This document shows positions 51,062-60,626 of a stretch of 64,000 nucleotides of DNA, one piece after another; position 1 is the stretch's first letter; every line of letters starts with the position of its first letter. A program made the position numbers and the translations under genes. The notes beneath the pieces are model-generated. The model made no database searches. It worked only from the letters and a program-made list of their open reading frames with translations, and was not told the origin of the DNA. Where the stretch lies: the NCBI RefSeq assembly GCF_022374875.2, contig NZ_CP092427.2, forward strand, positions 5,394,001-5,458,000, in the 5' to 3' direction. The stretch is from Mycolicibacterium rufum (lineage in GTDB: Bacteria; Actinomycetota; Actinomycetes; Mycobacteriales; Mycobacteriaceae).

Positions 51062-52584
51062 TGGCCGAACAGGGGACGTTCGACTACGTCATCGCCGGCG
51101 GCGGCACCGCGGGATGCGTGCTCGCCGCGCGCCTGTCGGAGGACCCCGACGTCACCGTCTGCCTGATCGAGGCGGGACCGTCGGACGTCGGCGACGACAA
51201 GATCCTGGTGCTCGCCGACTGGATGCACCTGCTCGACTCCGGGTACGACTGGGACTATCCGGTCGAGCCGCAGGAGCGTGGCAACTCGTTCATGCGCCAC
51301 GCGCGCGGCAAGGTGCTCGGCGGCTGCTCGTCGCACAACTCGTGCATCGCGTTCCACCCGCCCGCCGAGGCGCTCGAGGAGTGGGCGACGATGGGAGCCG
51401 ATGGCTGGAGCGCGGCCGAGGTCCTGCCCCTGGTGCAGCGCCTCACCCAGACCGTGCCGTTGCGCGATGTCCCGCCCGACGATCCCTGCGGCACCGCCGT
51501 TCTCGAGGCGGCGGCGTTGGCCGGGCTGCCCACCGTGGCGTTCAACCGCGGCGAGACGGTGCGCAACGGGGCGGGCTGGTTCCAGATCAACGCGGCGCCC
51601 GACGGTACCCGACTGTCCACCAGTCACGCGTTCCTGCACCCGATCCTGGGCACCAGGAAGAACCTCGAGGTGCGGACCGACACCTGGGTGTCGGAGGTCC
51701 TGTTCGACGACGGGCTGCGCGCCACCGGCGTGCGCTACCAGCGGCCGGACCTGACCGGCTATGACACCGTCGCCGCGCGGCGGGAGGTGATCCTCACCGC
51801 CGGGGCCATCGACACCCCGAAACTGTTGATGCTGTCGGGGATCGGGCCCACCGCGCACCTGCGGGAGATCGGCGTCGACGTGCGCGTCGACTCACCCGGG
51901 GTGGGGGCCAACCTCGACGACCACGTCGAGGGCCTGGTGTTCTGGGAGGCAGCCCGACCGATGGTGACCACGTCGACGCAGTGGTGGGAGATCGGGCTGT
52001 TCACCACGATCGACGAGGGTGTGAGCCAGCCGGACCTGATGATGCATTACGGCAGCGTCCCGTTCGACATGAACACGCTGCGCCGCGGCTACCCGACCAC
52101 CGACAACGGATTCTGTCTGACGCCCAACGTGACCCAGGGTCACTCCCGCGGAACGGTCCGGTTGCGCACCCGCGATTTCCGCGACCGCCCCCGCGTCGAC
52201 CCGCGGTACTTCACCGACCCCGACGGGTACGACGACCGGATCATGCTGGCGGGGGTGAAACTCGCCCGCCGCATCGCCGAACAGTCCCCGCTGGCCCCGT
52301 GGGTCGCGCGGGAACTCGCACCGGGACCGGACGCCACCACCGACGACGAGCTGCTCGACTACATCCACCAGTGCCACAACACCGTCTACCACCCGGCCGC
52401 GACCGCGCGGATGGGTGCGGTGTCCGACCCGATGGCCGTGCTGGATCCGCAGCTGCGGGTCAAAGGGGTCACGGGGCTGCGGGTGGTGGACGCCTCGGCG
52501 ATGCCGAAGCTTCCGTCGGTGAACCCGAACATCACCGTGATGACGATGGCGGAGAAGTGTGCCGACCTCATCCGAACAGGCTGA
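51061..52584 (+). CDS. betA: GMC-family choline dehydrogenase-like oxidoreductase
   Basis: A 507-residue FAD enzyme: DYVIAGGGTAGCVLAARL (FAD motif), GKVLGGCSSHNSCIAFH (GMC signature 1), GAIDTPKLLMLSGIGP (signature 2), HNTVYHPAATARMG (catalytic His) and NPNITVMTMAEKCADL. The first step, choline to betaine aldehyde, fits the cluster. The signature GGCSSHNS differs from BetA consensus (GGSSSIN), so specificity is uncertain. Its end overlaps the next gene by 26 bases. Confidence 0.83.
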   Translation: MAEQGTFDYVIAGGGTAGCVLAARLSEDPDVTVCLIEAGPSDVGDDKILVLADWMHLLDSGYDWDYPVEPQERGNSFMRHARGKVLGGCSSHNSCIAFHPPAEALEEWATMGADGWSAAEVLPLVQRLTQTVPLRDVPPDDPCGTAVLEAAALAGLPTVAFNRGETVRNGAGWFQINAAPDGTRLSTSHAFLHPILGTRKNLEVRTDTWVSEVLFDDGLRATGVRYQRPDLTGYDTVAARREVILTAGAIDTPKLLMLSGIGPTAHLREIGVDVRVDSPGVGANLDDHVEGLVFWEAARPMVTTSTQWWEIGLFTTIDEGVSQPDLMMHYGSVPFDMNTLRRGYPTTDNGFCLTPNVTQGHSRGTVRLRTRDFRDRPRVDPRYFTDPDGYDDRIMLAGVKLARRIAEQSPLAPWVARELAPGPDATTDDELLDYIHQCHNTVYHPAATARMGAVSDPMAVLDPQLRVKGVTGLRVVDASAMPKLPSVNPNITVMTMAEKCADLIRTG

Positions 52585-54409
52585 GCGCGCGCGTCTGCCG
52601 GAGTTCCTGGCCGAGCACACACCCTTCCAGGCCTCGGCCGCCGACGAACTCGCGGCACTGGCCGACGGGGCGGCGATCGAACAGTTCCCCACCGGGGTCG
52701 TCGTCGCCGACTATGCCGTGCGGGTGCCCGACGAGGTGTGGATGGTGCGCGACGGCATGGTGGCGCTGCGCGCCAGCGGTGACGGCGCGCTGATCGACGT
52801 CGTCGGCCCCGGCGGCATCTTCGGCTACATGCCGCTGTTGACCGGTGCCGGAATGGATTTCGAGGCGCGCACCGCCGCGCCGAGCACGTTGATCCGGCTG
52901 CCGGGCGCCCTGGTCCGCGCGCAGTTCGCCAAGCCGGCCGGGCTGGCGTTCCTGGCGTCGTCAGGCTGGAACCGCGCCGCCGCCGAGCGGCCGATGATCG
53001 CCCCGGCCACCGACAGCAGACCCGTCGCCGAACTCGTGCACGGCGACGTCCTGCTCGTCGAACCGGGCGAGACGGTCCGCGACGTCGTGACGAAGATGAC
53101 CGGGCACCACGTCTCGTACGCGCTGATCCGGTTGCCCGACGGGAGCCTCGGTATCTTCACCGACCGCGATCTGCGCACCCGGGTGGTGGCCGCGGGGTTG
53201 TCGGTCGACGTCGCGATCTCCTCGGTGATGAGCGCGCCGGCGCGCACCGTGACCGCCGACCTGACCGCCGACAGCGTGCTGATGGAGATGCTCGAATGCG
53301 GGTTGCGGCACATGCCGGTGCTGACCCCGCGCGGCGAGGTGGTGGGTGTGCTCGAGGACGCCGACCTGCTCGCCGCGTCGGCGCGCCAGAGCTTCCTGCT
53401 GCGCCGCTCGATCGCGCTCGCCACCGACGCGGCGCAGCTGCGCGCGGTCGGCCACCAAGTCACCGGCACCGCCGTGGACCTGTTCCGCAGCGGCACCAAG
53501 GCCGTCGCGACCAGCGCGATCCTCTCGGTGGTCATCGACAGCCTGGTGCGACGGGCCCTGGAACTGGTCATCGCGCAGGGCGACGCGGTGCCCGCGGGCG
53601 GATTCGCCTGGCTGACGCTGGGCAGCGTCGCCCGCCGCGAGGCGATGCCGTCCTCGGACGTCGACAGCGCGCTGTCGTGGCGCGACGAGCTGGCGGAGCA
53701 GGCCCCGCGGCTGCGGGGCCTCGCCGGGGCGGTGCACGATCTGCTCGACGACGCCGGGCTGCCGTCGGACCGCAACGGTGCCATCGCCGCCAAGCCCAAA
53801 TTCTCCCGCTCCCAGTCGGATTGGCGCACCGCCGCGCAGGGGTGGCTGGACGACCCGCTGCGCGACCGCGGCCTGATGTTCTCCTCGCTGCTCATCGACG
53901 GTCGTGTGGTGTGGGGTGACCCGGGGCTGCACACCGTGCCCGCGGCCTATCAGCGGATGCGTGAGGAGCACCCCAACGCGCTGCGGCTGCAGCTGCTCGA
54001 CGCGCTGTCAGGGCGGATGAAGACCCGCTCGTTGCGGGATGTGCTGTCGCGGCGTGGGGGCACCTTCGACCTGAAGAACCACGCGGTCACCCCGATCGTG
54101 AACCTGGCCCGGTGGGGCGGGCTGGCGGCCGGTGTCACGTCGGCGCCCACCCCGACCCGGCTGGAGGCGGCCGCGCAGGCCGGAGCGCTCAGCGAACGCG
54201 ACGCCCGCACGCTCAGCGACGTGTTCGCGATGCTGCAGCGGCTGCGGATGGCCCACCAGGTCGACCAGATCACCGCGGGTCGCACACCCGGCGACATCGT
54301 CGCGTCCTCGGAGCTCTCGCCGCTCAACCGCAGTCTGCTCGGCGACGGTCTGCGGGAGATCGCCGCCGTGCGGCGACGGGTCGGCAACCTCGGATACACG
54401 GGCGTATAG
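52559..54409 (+). CDS. cNMP/CBS-pair/DUF294 putative nucleotidyltransferase
   Basis: A 616-residue signalling-type protein. An N-terminal cyclic-nucleotide-binding-like domain (about 15-130; GPGGIFGYMPLLTG), a pair of CBS domains (about 150-280; GHHVSYALIRLPDGSLGIFTDRDLR and MLECGLRHMPVLTPRGEVVG), then DUF294 nucleotidyltransferase-like (LTLGSVARREAMPSSDVDSAL, with G-S and D-x-D as in pol-beta-type enzymes) and a helical C-terminal part. It probably senses adenosine nucleotides or cAMP and modifies a target; neither is known. It starts with GTG inside betA. An unusual partner for a betaine pathway. Confidence 0.83.
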   Translation: MPTSSEQAERARLPEFLAEHTPFQASAADELAALADGAAIEQFPTGVVVADYAVRVPDEVWMVRDGMVALRASGDGALIDVVGPGGIFGYMPLLTGAGMDFEARTAAPSTLIRLPGALVRAQFAKPAGLAFLASSGWNRAAAERPMIAPATDSRPVAELVHGDVLLVEPGETVRDVVTKMTGHHVSYALIRLPDGSLGIFTDRDLRTRVVAAGLSVDVAISSVMSAPARTVTADLTADSVLMEMLECGLRHMPVLTPRGEVVGVLEDADLLAASARQSFLLRRSIALATDAAQLRAVGHQVTGTAVDLFRSGTKAVATSAILSVVIDSLVRRALELVIAQGDAVPAGGFAWLTLGSVARREAMPSSDVDSALSWRDELAEQAPRLRGLAGAVHDLLDDAGLPSDRNGAIAAKPKFSRSQSDWRTAAQGWLDDPLRDRGLMFSSLLIDGRVVWGDPGLHTVPAAYQRMREEHPNALRLQLLDALSGRMKTRSLRDVLSRRGGTFDLKNHAVTPIVNLARWGGLAAGVTSAPTPTRLEAAAQAGALSERDARTLSDVFAMLQRLRMAHQVDQITAGRTPGDIVASSELSPLNRSLLGDGLREIAAVRRRVGNLGYTGV

Positions 54410-54421
54410 GGTCGATCAGCA

Positions 54422-55240
54422 ATGCCTACCCCCGAGCTGACGCCCTCCGAGTCGGCACCCCGTGAGCCGGCCGCCGCCGTGCAGTCCGTCGACCGGGCCC
54501 TGCAGGTGCTGGAGATCATCGCCGGTCTCGGGCAGGCCGGCGTCACCGAGATCGCGGCCGAACTCGGTGTGCACAAGTCCACCGCGTCGCGGCTGGTGGC
54601 GGCGCTGGAGGCCCGCGGCTACGTCGAACAGGTCTCCGAACGCGGCAAATACCGCCTCGGGCTGACGATCTCCCGGCTGTCCCGGGCGGCCGGCGGGCAC
54701 GCCGACCTCGTGAAGACGAGCCAGGACATCTGCGACGCGCTGAGCGTCGACGTGGGCGAGACCACCAACGTCGCCGTGCTCGACGGCGATCGCATCGTCA
54801 ACATCGTCGAGTCGATCGGTCCGGCCGAGATCACGCTCCGGACCTGGGTCGGCCAGAGCTGTCCGGCGTACGCCACGTCGAGCGGCAAGGTGCTGCTCGC
54901 CGGCCTGGAGCCCGCCGACGTGCGGGCCCGGCTGAGCCCGCCGTGGGTGCCGTTCACCGACGCCACCGTCACCACCGTCGCCGAACTCGCCGAACAGCTG
55001 GCCGCGGTGCGGGAACGCGGATGGGCCAGTGTCACCGAGGAACTCGAGGTCGGTTTGAACGCGGTGGCCGCGCCGATCTTCGATGTGCACTCGCAAGTCG
55101 TTGCGGCGCTGAGTGTTTCGGGACCGGCCTACCGGCTGTCGGTGGAACGCTTCGACGAGGTGGCGAAGCGGACGGTGGCCGCGGCGGACGCCGTCAGCCG
55201 CCGCCTGGGCTGGAGTGCGCGGGCCGATCAGGTCCAGTAG
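54422..55240 (+). CDS. IclR-family transcriptional regulator
   Basis: A 272-residue regulator with an N-terminal winged helix (VQSVDRALQVLEIIAGLGQ; TEIAAELGVHKSTASRLVAAL, residues 20-70) and a C-terminal GAF-like effector domain (GETTNVAVLDGDRIVNIVES; WASVTEELEVGLNAVAAPIF). Last gene of the catabolic cluster, 12 bases after the DUF294 gene. Likely to control it through the palindrome at 43209; the effector could be choline, betaine or dimethylglycine. Its 3' end overlaps the convergent radical SAM gene by 13 bases. Confidence 0.88.
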   Translation: MPTPELTPSESAPREPAAAVQSVDRALQVLEIIAGLGQAGVTEIAAELGVHKSTASRLVAALEARGYVEQVSERGKYRLGLTISRLSRAAGGHADLVKTSQDICDALSVDVGETTNVAVLDGDRIVNIVESIGPAEITLRTWVGQSCPAYATSSGKVLLAGLEPADVRARLSPPWVPFTDATVTTVAELAEQLAAVRERGWASVTEELEVGLNAVAAPIFDVHSQVVAALSVSGPAYRLSVERFDEVAKRTVAAADAVSRRLGWSARADQVQ

Positions 55241-56313
55241 AGCTGCCGGGCGGCCGGCAGCGTCGCGGCGAGTTCGGTGTCGAACCAGGACCGCAGCTCG
55301 GCCATCGTGTCCTTGGGGTAGACGTACTTCGCCGCGCCGTACTTGCCGAACTTGCGGGTCCGGGCGGCCTCGTCCATCTCGAGCTTCGTGCGGGGATACC
55401 ACGACGTCAGCACGTCCTTGCTGGCCGCGGTGAAGCGGTGGGTGATGCACTCGACGGTCAGGTCCAGATCGTCGACGGTGCTCGTGGCGTCGGCCACCGC
55501 GCGCAGCAGATCGCCGTAGCCGTTGCGCCAATTCGGGATCGGCATGATCGGTGCGATCGTGAGACCCACCGGGTAGCCCGCGGAGGCCAGTGCCGCCAGC
55601 GCGGCCACCCGCCGGGGCAGGCGCGCGGTGCCGCCTTCGAACCGTCCGGCGATCTCCTCGGCGTTGACCGACACCCGCACGCGGGTCCGCCCGTGGTGCG
55701 GCAGGGTCAGCAGCGGCGCGACGTCGTCGTACTTGGTGGTGAACCGCAGCCCCACCGGGCCCGCCCAGTCGTGGGTGCCGACGTGGGCGATGGCCGCCGA
55801 CAACGATCCGGTGAGGTGCTCGAGCGCCAGCGGGTCGGTGTAGCAGGACGCCTCGAACGTGGTGCCCTCGCCGGCGCGCACCGAGGCCGAGGTGACGGTG
55901 CCGAGTCCGACGCGTTCGTCCATGCCGGCCAGGATCTCCGGCAGGTTCGCGTAGACCCGCGTGATCGGCGGCCCCGCCAGCGAGCCGGCGAGATAGCAGT
56001 ACTGGCAGTGCCCGGGGCATCCCTCGGCGAGGTCCATCCGCCAGTCGGCGCTGGGCGGGATGGGCTGCATCCGCCGCTTCGACGGCGGCGCCACCACGAC
56101 CGCGAGCGTGCGTTTGGCCAGGGCGTAGGTGGACCGGTCGTCGGCGCCGCGCAGTGGGGGAAGCCGGTCGCCGCGCAGGACGTCGATGTCGGGGACGCCG
56201 GCGGCCTCGCACCGGCTGATGATCTGGGCGCCGTGGGGGAGATCGGCCGCCGAGCGCGTCACCAGGACACGCTGCGGAATCCACCGCACGGGCTGGGGGG
56301 AGGGGTTCGTCAT
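55228..56313 (-). CDS. Spore photoproduct lyase family radical SAM protein
   Basis: A 361-residue radical SAM protein. The 4Fe-4S motif is CPGHCQYC (C-x3-C-x2-C) in DLAEGCPGHCQYCYL, followed by a partial TIM barrel (GTVTSASVRAGEGTTFEAS; RVRVSVNAEEIAGRFEGG; GLTIAPIMPIPNWRNGY). SPL family proteins repair the thymine photoproduct in spores; mycobacteria are not spore formers, so DNA repair of a different kind or another substrate is possible. ATG start. It precedes no obvious partner. Confidence 0.86.
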   Translation of the reverse strand: MTNPSPQPVRWIPQRVLVTRSAADLPHGAQIISRCEAAGVPDIDVLRGDRLPPLRGADDRSTYALAKRTLAVVVAPPSKRRMQPIPPSADWRMDLAEGCPGHCQYCYLAGSLAGPPITRVYANLPEILAGMDERVGLGTVTSASVRAGEGTTFEASCYTDPLALEHLTGSLSAAIAHVGTHDWAGPVGLRFTTKYDDVAPLLTLPHHGRTRVRVSVNAEEIAGRFEGGTARLPRRVAALAALASAGYPVGLTIAPIMPIPNWRNGYGDLLRAVADATSTVDDLDLTVECITHRFTAASKDVLTSWYPRTKLEMDEAARTRKFGKYGAAKYVYPKDTMAELRSWFDTELAATLPAARQLYWT

Positions 56314-56344
56314 CGCTTGCGGTGCAACAGAATTGATCTTGTCG

Positions 56345-57235
56345 TCATTCCTGTCGTCGGCTGAGCAGCAGACGTGCGAACTGCTCGGGGCACTCCAGCG
56401 GCGTGAAGTGGCCGGCCGCGGGCGCGGTGTGCAGCGTCACGTCGGTGAAGTAGTGCTCGAGACGGTCGGACCACGCGGCCGGGAACAGCGGATCGTGACC
56501 CGGCCACAGCACGTCGGTGGGGGCGTGGATCCTGATCGCCTGGTCGGGCGGCAACTCGGTCAGCGACTGCGCGACGGTGCCCGCTCCGGCCCGATACCAG
56601 GCGATGGAGGCGGTGAAGGCCCCGGGCAGCGCGTAGTCGGCGACCAGCGCGTCGAGGTCGTCCTCGCTCATGGTGAAGTCCGGACCGGACCAGTGCCCCC
56701 AGAAGTGCCGCAGGTACTCGCGCACCGCGTCGTCGTCGCCGTCGACCAGACGCGCCGCCAGCGGCAGTTGGTGAAACGCCTGATACCAGAACTCGGCCTG
56801 CGCGGGCGCGGTGAGGACGCGCTCACCCGCGCCGGGCAGCGGAGGGGACAGCACCAGCGCGTGCACGAGGTCGGGATGCATCCGCGCCAGGCTCTGTGCC
56901 ACGCGGCTGCCGACGTCGTACCCGCCGATCACCGCAGGGGCCAGGCCGAGTTCGTTGATCAGTCCGACGATGCTGGCCGCCTGCGCCGACGCGCTGTAGA
57001 AGTGGCTGACCGCCACGTCGTGTTTGTCCGATCCGCCGAAACCCCGCAGGTCCGGCACCACCACGTCGAGCTCCCGGCCCGACTCCCGCAACAGCGGCAC
57101 CAGCGTTCGGTAGTCGTGCCGGTTACCCGGCCAGCCGTGCAGCAGCAGCACCGACGGCGCGCCGGGCGTGCCGACGCGGTCGAAGGCCAGCCGGAAACCG
57201 TCGACGGGCGCGCTGCGCGATGCCCGTGACCCCAT
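56345..57235 (-). CDS. Alpha/beta hydrolase, epoxide hydrolase/dehalogenase-like
   Basis: A 296-residue alpha/beta hydrolase. HGWPGNRHDY gives the oxyanion loop, GGYDVGSRVAQSLA places an Asp at the nucleophile elbow (as in epoxide hydrolases and dehalogenases, not serine esterases), and GHFTPLECPEQF holds the catalytic histidine. The substrate is not known. The ATG at 57235 is 4 bases from the stop of the DUF1023 gene, so the two are probably one operon. Confidence 0.87.
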   Translation of the reverse strand: MGSRASRSAPVDGFRLAFDRVGTPGAPSVLLLHGWPGNRHDYRTLVPLLRESGRELDVVVPDLRGFGGSDKHDVAVSHFYSASAQAASIVGLINELGLAPAVIGGYDVGSRVAQSLARMHPDLVHALVLSPPLPGAGERVLTAPAQAEFWYQAFHQLPLAARLVDGDDDAVREYLRHFWGHWSGPDFTMSEDDLDALVADYALPGAFTASIAWYRAGAGTVAQSLTELPPDQAIRIHAPTDVLWPGHDPLFPAAWSDRLEHYFTDVTLHTAPAAGHFTPLECPEQFARLLLSRRQE

Positions 57236-57239
57236 GGGC

Positions 57240-58856
57240 TCATTGTGGCGCGTCGGCGACGGCGCGATGCAGCGTTTCGGAATCCCCTGTGATGACCGCG
57301 AGCACCGTCCGCCACGAGTCCGAGGGCCGGTTCAGCATGCCGCTGTGCGCCTCCCACCCGGCCACTGGTTGACCGTCGTCGTAATCGCCTGCGGCCAAAC
57401 GGATCACGCCGGGCATCTCGTCGGGATCGGCGCCGTGCGGTCCGCCGGGGATGCCCTGCACGGCCTCGATGAAGTCGCCGGGCGCGGTCATCGAGAACCG
57501 CAGTACGTCGGGGTTGCGGTTGTGCCAGTCCGACGGGTCGTCGACGCCGACGCCGGACCCGGCGGCGGCGACCAACAACGTCCGGTCCGAGGTCAGCCCG
57601 AGCGCCTCGGCGGTGCCGACGATCGACCCGCCGTACGAGTGGCCGATCACCGTGACGGGCACACCCGGAGCCACCGTGCGGTCGACGTCCTCGCTGAACG
57701 CCACCAGGCGCGGCGCCATGGCCAGAGCGTCGCGCGGGTCAGCGGCCTCCAGCAGTGCCGCAGCGGGATCGTGCACCTGGGGGAACGGTCCGCCGAGGTA
57801 GGTGATCACCGCGGCGTCGCCCCGGCTGCCGGAGACGAACCGGCGCGCGGTCGCGGTGGTGGCGGCCGAGCCCTCGATCGTGGTGTTGACGCCGGGCACC
57901 AGCACCGCGACGCTGCGGGCGGTCGCGAGGTCGCCGTTGAGTTCGACCAGCGACGCGCGGGCGGGATCGAACGCCAGGATCTGGCGCCGGATGCGGGCAC
58001 CGGAGCGGGCGGGGTCGTCGATCTCCCCGAGCAGATCCCGGTACAGCGCGATCCGGCGCCGCGAGCCGGTGTCGCGCCCGGATTCGGCGAGCAGGGCGGC
58101 CGCGATGTTGATCCTGTTCGCGGCCACCCGCATCGGCCAGGGCACGCCGTCGGTGTTGCCGACCTGGCGCGGGTACTGCTCGACCAGGCGGTCGCGCTGA
58201 TCGGGAGTCATCGCGGCGATCTGGGCGGCGATGCCGTCCTGGCTCGTCGTGGGCCACCCCGCCACGTCGGGCGACAGACCGGGCGCGGCGCCGGCCGGCA
58301 CGGTGGCCGCGGGGGAGCGAGGGGTGTCGCCGGTCAGCGCCGCGGCGAGGTCGGACGCGGCGTCCCCGTCGGCCGCGCCCAGCCGGTCGAGGGCGGCGAT
58401 GATCCGCGAATGAGCCTGCGCAGCAGCGACATCGAGCATCTGGCCGGCCGCGCCCGCGTCCCCGCCCGCCAGCAGCACCAGCACCGGATCCGGCGTCCCG
58501 GCGCGGATGACCGCGCCGTCGTCGGCGACGGCCAGTCCGTCGCGGTCGACCCGCGCGAGCGCGTCGAGCACGTCGGCACGCGCGACGCTCACCTGGTCGG
58601 CGCCGTCGTCAGCGGCCACCGACGCGGCGATCAGCCGGCGTGCCGCGGCGGCGGCGTCCGCGGCGATCCCGCCTGCCCGCCCGCGGGCGGCCTCGGCTGC
58701 GGCGCCGTCCCAGTGGTCATGGGTGCCCGCGCTCAGCGCGAGCACGGCGTCGGCCGCACCGCTGACCCGGCGGGCCAATGCGTCGCACGCCTGCGCCAGC
58801 TCGCGCAACGTCTCGGGCCGCCACGCCCGCGCCTGCGTCACCGTCGGCCGGCTCAC
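57240..58856 (-). CDS. DUF1023 alpha/beta hydrolase protein
   Basis: A 538-residue actinobacterial protein with a helical N-terminal region (about 1-190) resembling ESX-linked proteins, and a C-terminal DUF1023 domain with [11 protein letters not shown] and the nucleophile elbow [12 protein letters not shown] (GHSYG). GTG overlaps the stop of the small upstream gene (GTGA). DUF1023 proteins are often next to EspC-like or WXG100-like genes, suggesting type VII secretion or cell-surface esterase roles. Confidence 0.85.
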   Translation of the reverse strand: MSRPTVTQARAWRPETLRELAQACDALARRVSGAADAVLALSAGTHDHWDGAAAEAARGRAGGIAADAAAAARRLIAASVAADDGADQVSVARADVLDALARVDRDGLAVADDGAVIRAGTPDPVLVLLAGGDAGAAGQMLDVAAAQAHSRIIAALDRLGAADGDAASDLAAALTGDTPRSPAATVPAGAAPGLSPDVAGWPTTSQDGIAAQIAAMTPDQRDRLVEQYPRQVGNTDGVPWPMRVAANRINIAAALLAESGRDTGSRRRIALYRDLLGEIDDPARSGARIRRQILAFDPARASLVELNGDLATARSVAVLVPGVNTTIEGSAATTATARRFVSGSRGDAAVITYLGGPFPQVHDPAAALLEAADPRDALAMAPRLVAFSEDVDRTVAPGVPVTVIGHSYGGSIVGTAEALGLTSDRTLLVAAAGSGVGVDDPSDWHNRNPDVLRFSMTAPGDFIEAVQGIPGGPHGADPDEMPGVIRLAAGDYDDGQPVAGWEAHSGMLNRPSDSWRTVLAVITGDSETLHRAVADAPQ

Positions 58857-59146
58857 CGGCCGAGCCGATCTCCGAGCCGATCTCCGGAGTCGCGGTCGGC
58901 ACGCTCGAACTCCTCGGCGGCACGGCGCGCCGCCAGCGCCCATCCGCGCAGCCCGGCGGCGACGTCCTCGAGTTCGGCCTCCACCGTCGCCGCCGTCGCC
59001 GCGGACACCTCCGCCACCTGCGATCCCGGCAGCGCGCCGGGGTCGAGCAGGGGACACCGCAGGGCGCCGACCTCGTCGGCCATGCCCCAGATCCGGTCGG
59101 CGACCGCGCGCAGGCGGTCGGCATCGACCCGCGTGAAATCCCCCAT
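58853..59146 (-). CDS. EspC/WXG100-like small helical protein
   Basis: A 97-residue predicted two-helix protein: [19 protein letters not shown], a loop with [10 protein letters not shown] and helix [21 protein letters not shown]. It has the DUF2580/EspC-like pattern but no clear WxG turn. It may be a type VII secretion substrate or an N-terminal partner of the DUF1023 protein downstream. Divergent from pafA with 105 bases between the starts. Confidence 0.72.
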   Translation of the reverse strand: MGDFTRVDADRLRAVADRIWGMADEVGALRCPLLDPGALPGSQVAEVSAATAATVEAELEDVAAGLRGWALAARRAAEEFERADRDSGDRLGDRLGR

Positions 59147-59238
59147 GGCTCATGCTGGCACCCCGGCGGTGCTCCTCCTGCGGGTTATCCACAGCCTCTC
59201 TTTGGGCGTGGACAACCACGCCCGCGCCGAGCAGCGGC

Positions 59239-59244
59239 TAGTCT
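59239..59244 (+). promoter_or_regulatory. -10 box, leaderless promoter of pafA
   Basis: TAGTCT is 7 bases before the GTG at 59252, which supports this start over the ATG six codons downstream. Confidence 0.5.
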
Positions 59245-59251
59245 CGATGAG

Positions 59252-60610
59252 GTGCAGCGACGAATCATGGGCATCGAAACCGAATTCGGTGTCACCTGCA
59301 CGTTCCACGGCCATCGCCGGCTCAGTCCCGACGAGGTCGCCCGCTATCTCTTCCGGCGGGTGGTGTCGTGGGGACGCAGCAGCAACGTCTTCCTCCGCAA
59401 CGGCGCGCGCCTGTACCTCGACGTGGGCAGCCACCCCGAGTACGCGACCGCCGAGTGCGACAACCTGACCCAGCTGGTCACCCATGACCGGGCGGGTGAG
59501 CGGGTGCTCGAGGACCTCCTGGTCGACGCCGAGCAACGGCTGGCCGACGAGGGCATCGGCGGGGACATCTACCTGTTCAAGAACAACACCGACTCCGCGG
59601 GCAACTCCTACGGCTGCCACGAGAACTACCTCATCGTGCGGGCCGGCGAGTTCTCCCGGATCTCCGACGTGCTGCTGCCGTTCCTGGTCACCCGGCAGCT
59701 GATCTGCGGCGCGGGCAAGGTGCTGCAGACGCCGAAGGCCGCCACGTTCTGCCTGTCGCAGCGCGCCGAGCACATCTGGGAGGGCGTCTCGAGCGCCACC
59801 ACCCGGTCGCGCCCGATCATCAACACCCGCGACGAGCCGCACGCCGACGCCGAGAAGTACCGGCGACTGCACGTCATCGTCGGCGACTCCAACATGTGCG
59901 AGTCCACCACCATGCTCAAGGTCGGCTCGGCCTCACTGGTGCTGGAGATGATCGAGGCCGGTGTCGCGTTCCGCGACTTCTCGCTCGACAACCCGATCCG
60001 CGCGATCCGTGAGGTCAGCCACGACCTGACCGGCCGGCGCCCGGTGCGGCTGGCTGGTGGTCGGCAGGCCAGTGCGCTGGACATCCAGCGCGAGTACTAC
60101 GCCCGCGCGGTCGAGTACCTGCAGACCCGCGAACCCAACACGCAGATCGAGCAGGTCGTCGACCTGTGGGGCCGCCAGCTCGACGCGGTGGAGAGCCAGG
60201 ACTTCGCGAAGGTCGACACCGAGATCGACTGGGTGATCAAGCGCAAGCTGTTCCAGCGCTATCAGGACCGCTACAGCATGGATCTGTCCGACCCCAAGAT
60301 CAGCCAGCTCGACCTGGCCTACCACGACATCAAGCGGGGCCGCGGGGTGTTCGACCTGCTGCAGCGCAAGGGTCTGGCGTCGCGGATCACCACCGACGAG
60401 GAGATCGAGGCCGCGGTCAACACGCCGCCGCAGACCACCCGGGCCAAACTGCGCGGCGAGTTCATCAGCGCCGCCCAGGAAGCCGGCCGCGACTTCACTG
60501 TCGATTGGGTGCACCTCAAGCTCAACGACCAGGCGCAGCGCACCGTGCTGTGCAAGGACCCGTTCCGCTCGGTCGATGAGAGGGTAAAACGGCTCATCGC
60601 CAGCATGTGA
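59252..60610 (+). CDS. pafA: Pup-protein ligase
   Basis: A 452-residue carboxylate-amine ligase that phosphorylates the C-terminal glutamate of Pup and joins it to substrate lysines. The magnesium/ATP glutamate E9 (GIETEFG), catalytic D57 ([12 protein letters not shown]) and [17 protein letters not shown] are intact, and length and ends equal those of M. tuberculosis PafA (Rv2097c). It is separated from prcA by 16 kb because of the catabolic cluster. A cupin gene lies between it and pafB. Confidence 0.97.
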   Translation: MQRRIMGIETEFGVTCTFHGHRRLSPDEVARYLFRRVVSWGRSSNVFLRNGARLYLDVGSHPEYATAECDNLTQLVTHDRAGERVLEDLLVDAEQRLADEGIGGDIYLFKNNTDSAGNSYGCHENYLIVRAGEFSRISDVLLPFLVTRQLICGAGKVLQTPKAATFCLSQRAEHIWEGVSSATTRSRPIINTRDEPHADAEKYRRLHVIVGDSNMCESTTMLKVGSASLVLEMIEAGVAFRDFSLDNPIRAIREVSHDLTGRRPVRLAGGRQASALDIQREYYARAVEYLQTREPNTQIEQVVDLWGRQLDAVESQDFAKVDTEIDWVIKRKLFQRYQDRYSMDLSDPKISQLDLAYHDIKRGRGVFDLLQRKGLASRITTDEEIEAAVNTPPQTTRAKLRGEFISAAQEAGRDFTVDWVHLKLNDQAQRTVLCKDPFRSVDERVKRLIASM

Positions 60611-60614
60611 GGGT

Positions 60615-60620
60615 TACAGT
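60615..60620 (+). promoter_or_regulatory. -10 box, leaderless promoter of the cupin gene
   Basis: TACAGT is 6 bases before the ATG at 60627. Confidence 0.45.
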
Positions 60621-60626
60621 CTGGCC

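Noticed and set aside
57168..59468. 766-codon open frame on the plus strand over the DUF1023 gene
   Set aside because: Antisense shadow of a clear gene pair, arginine-rich with no recognisable motif.
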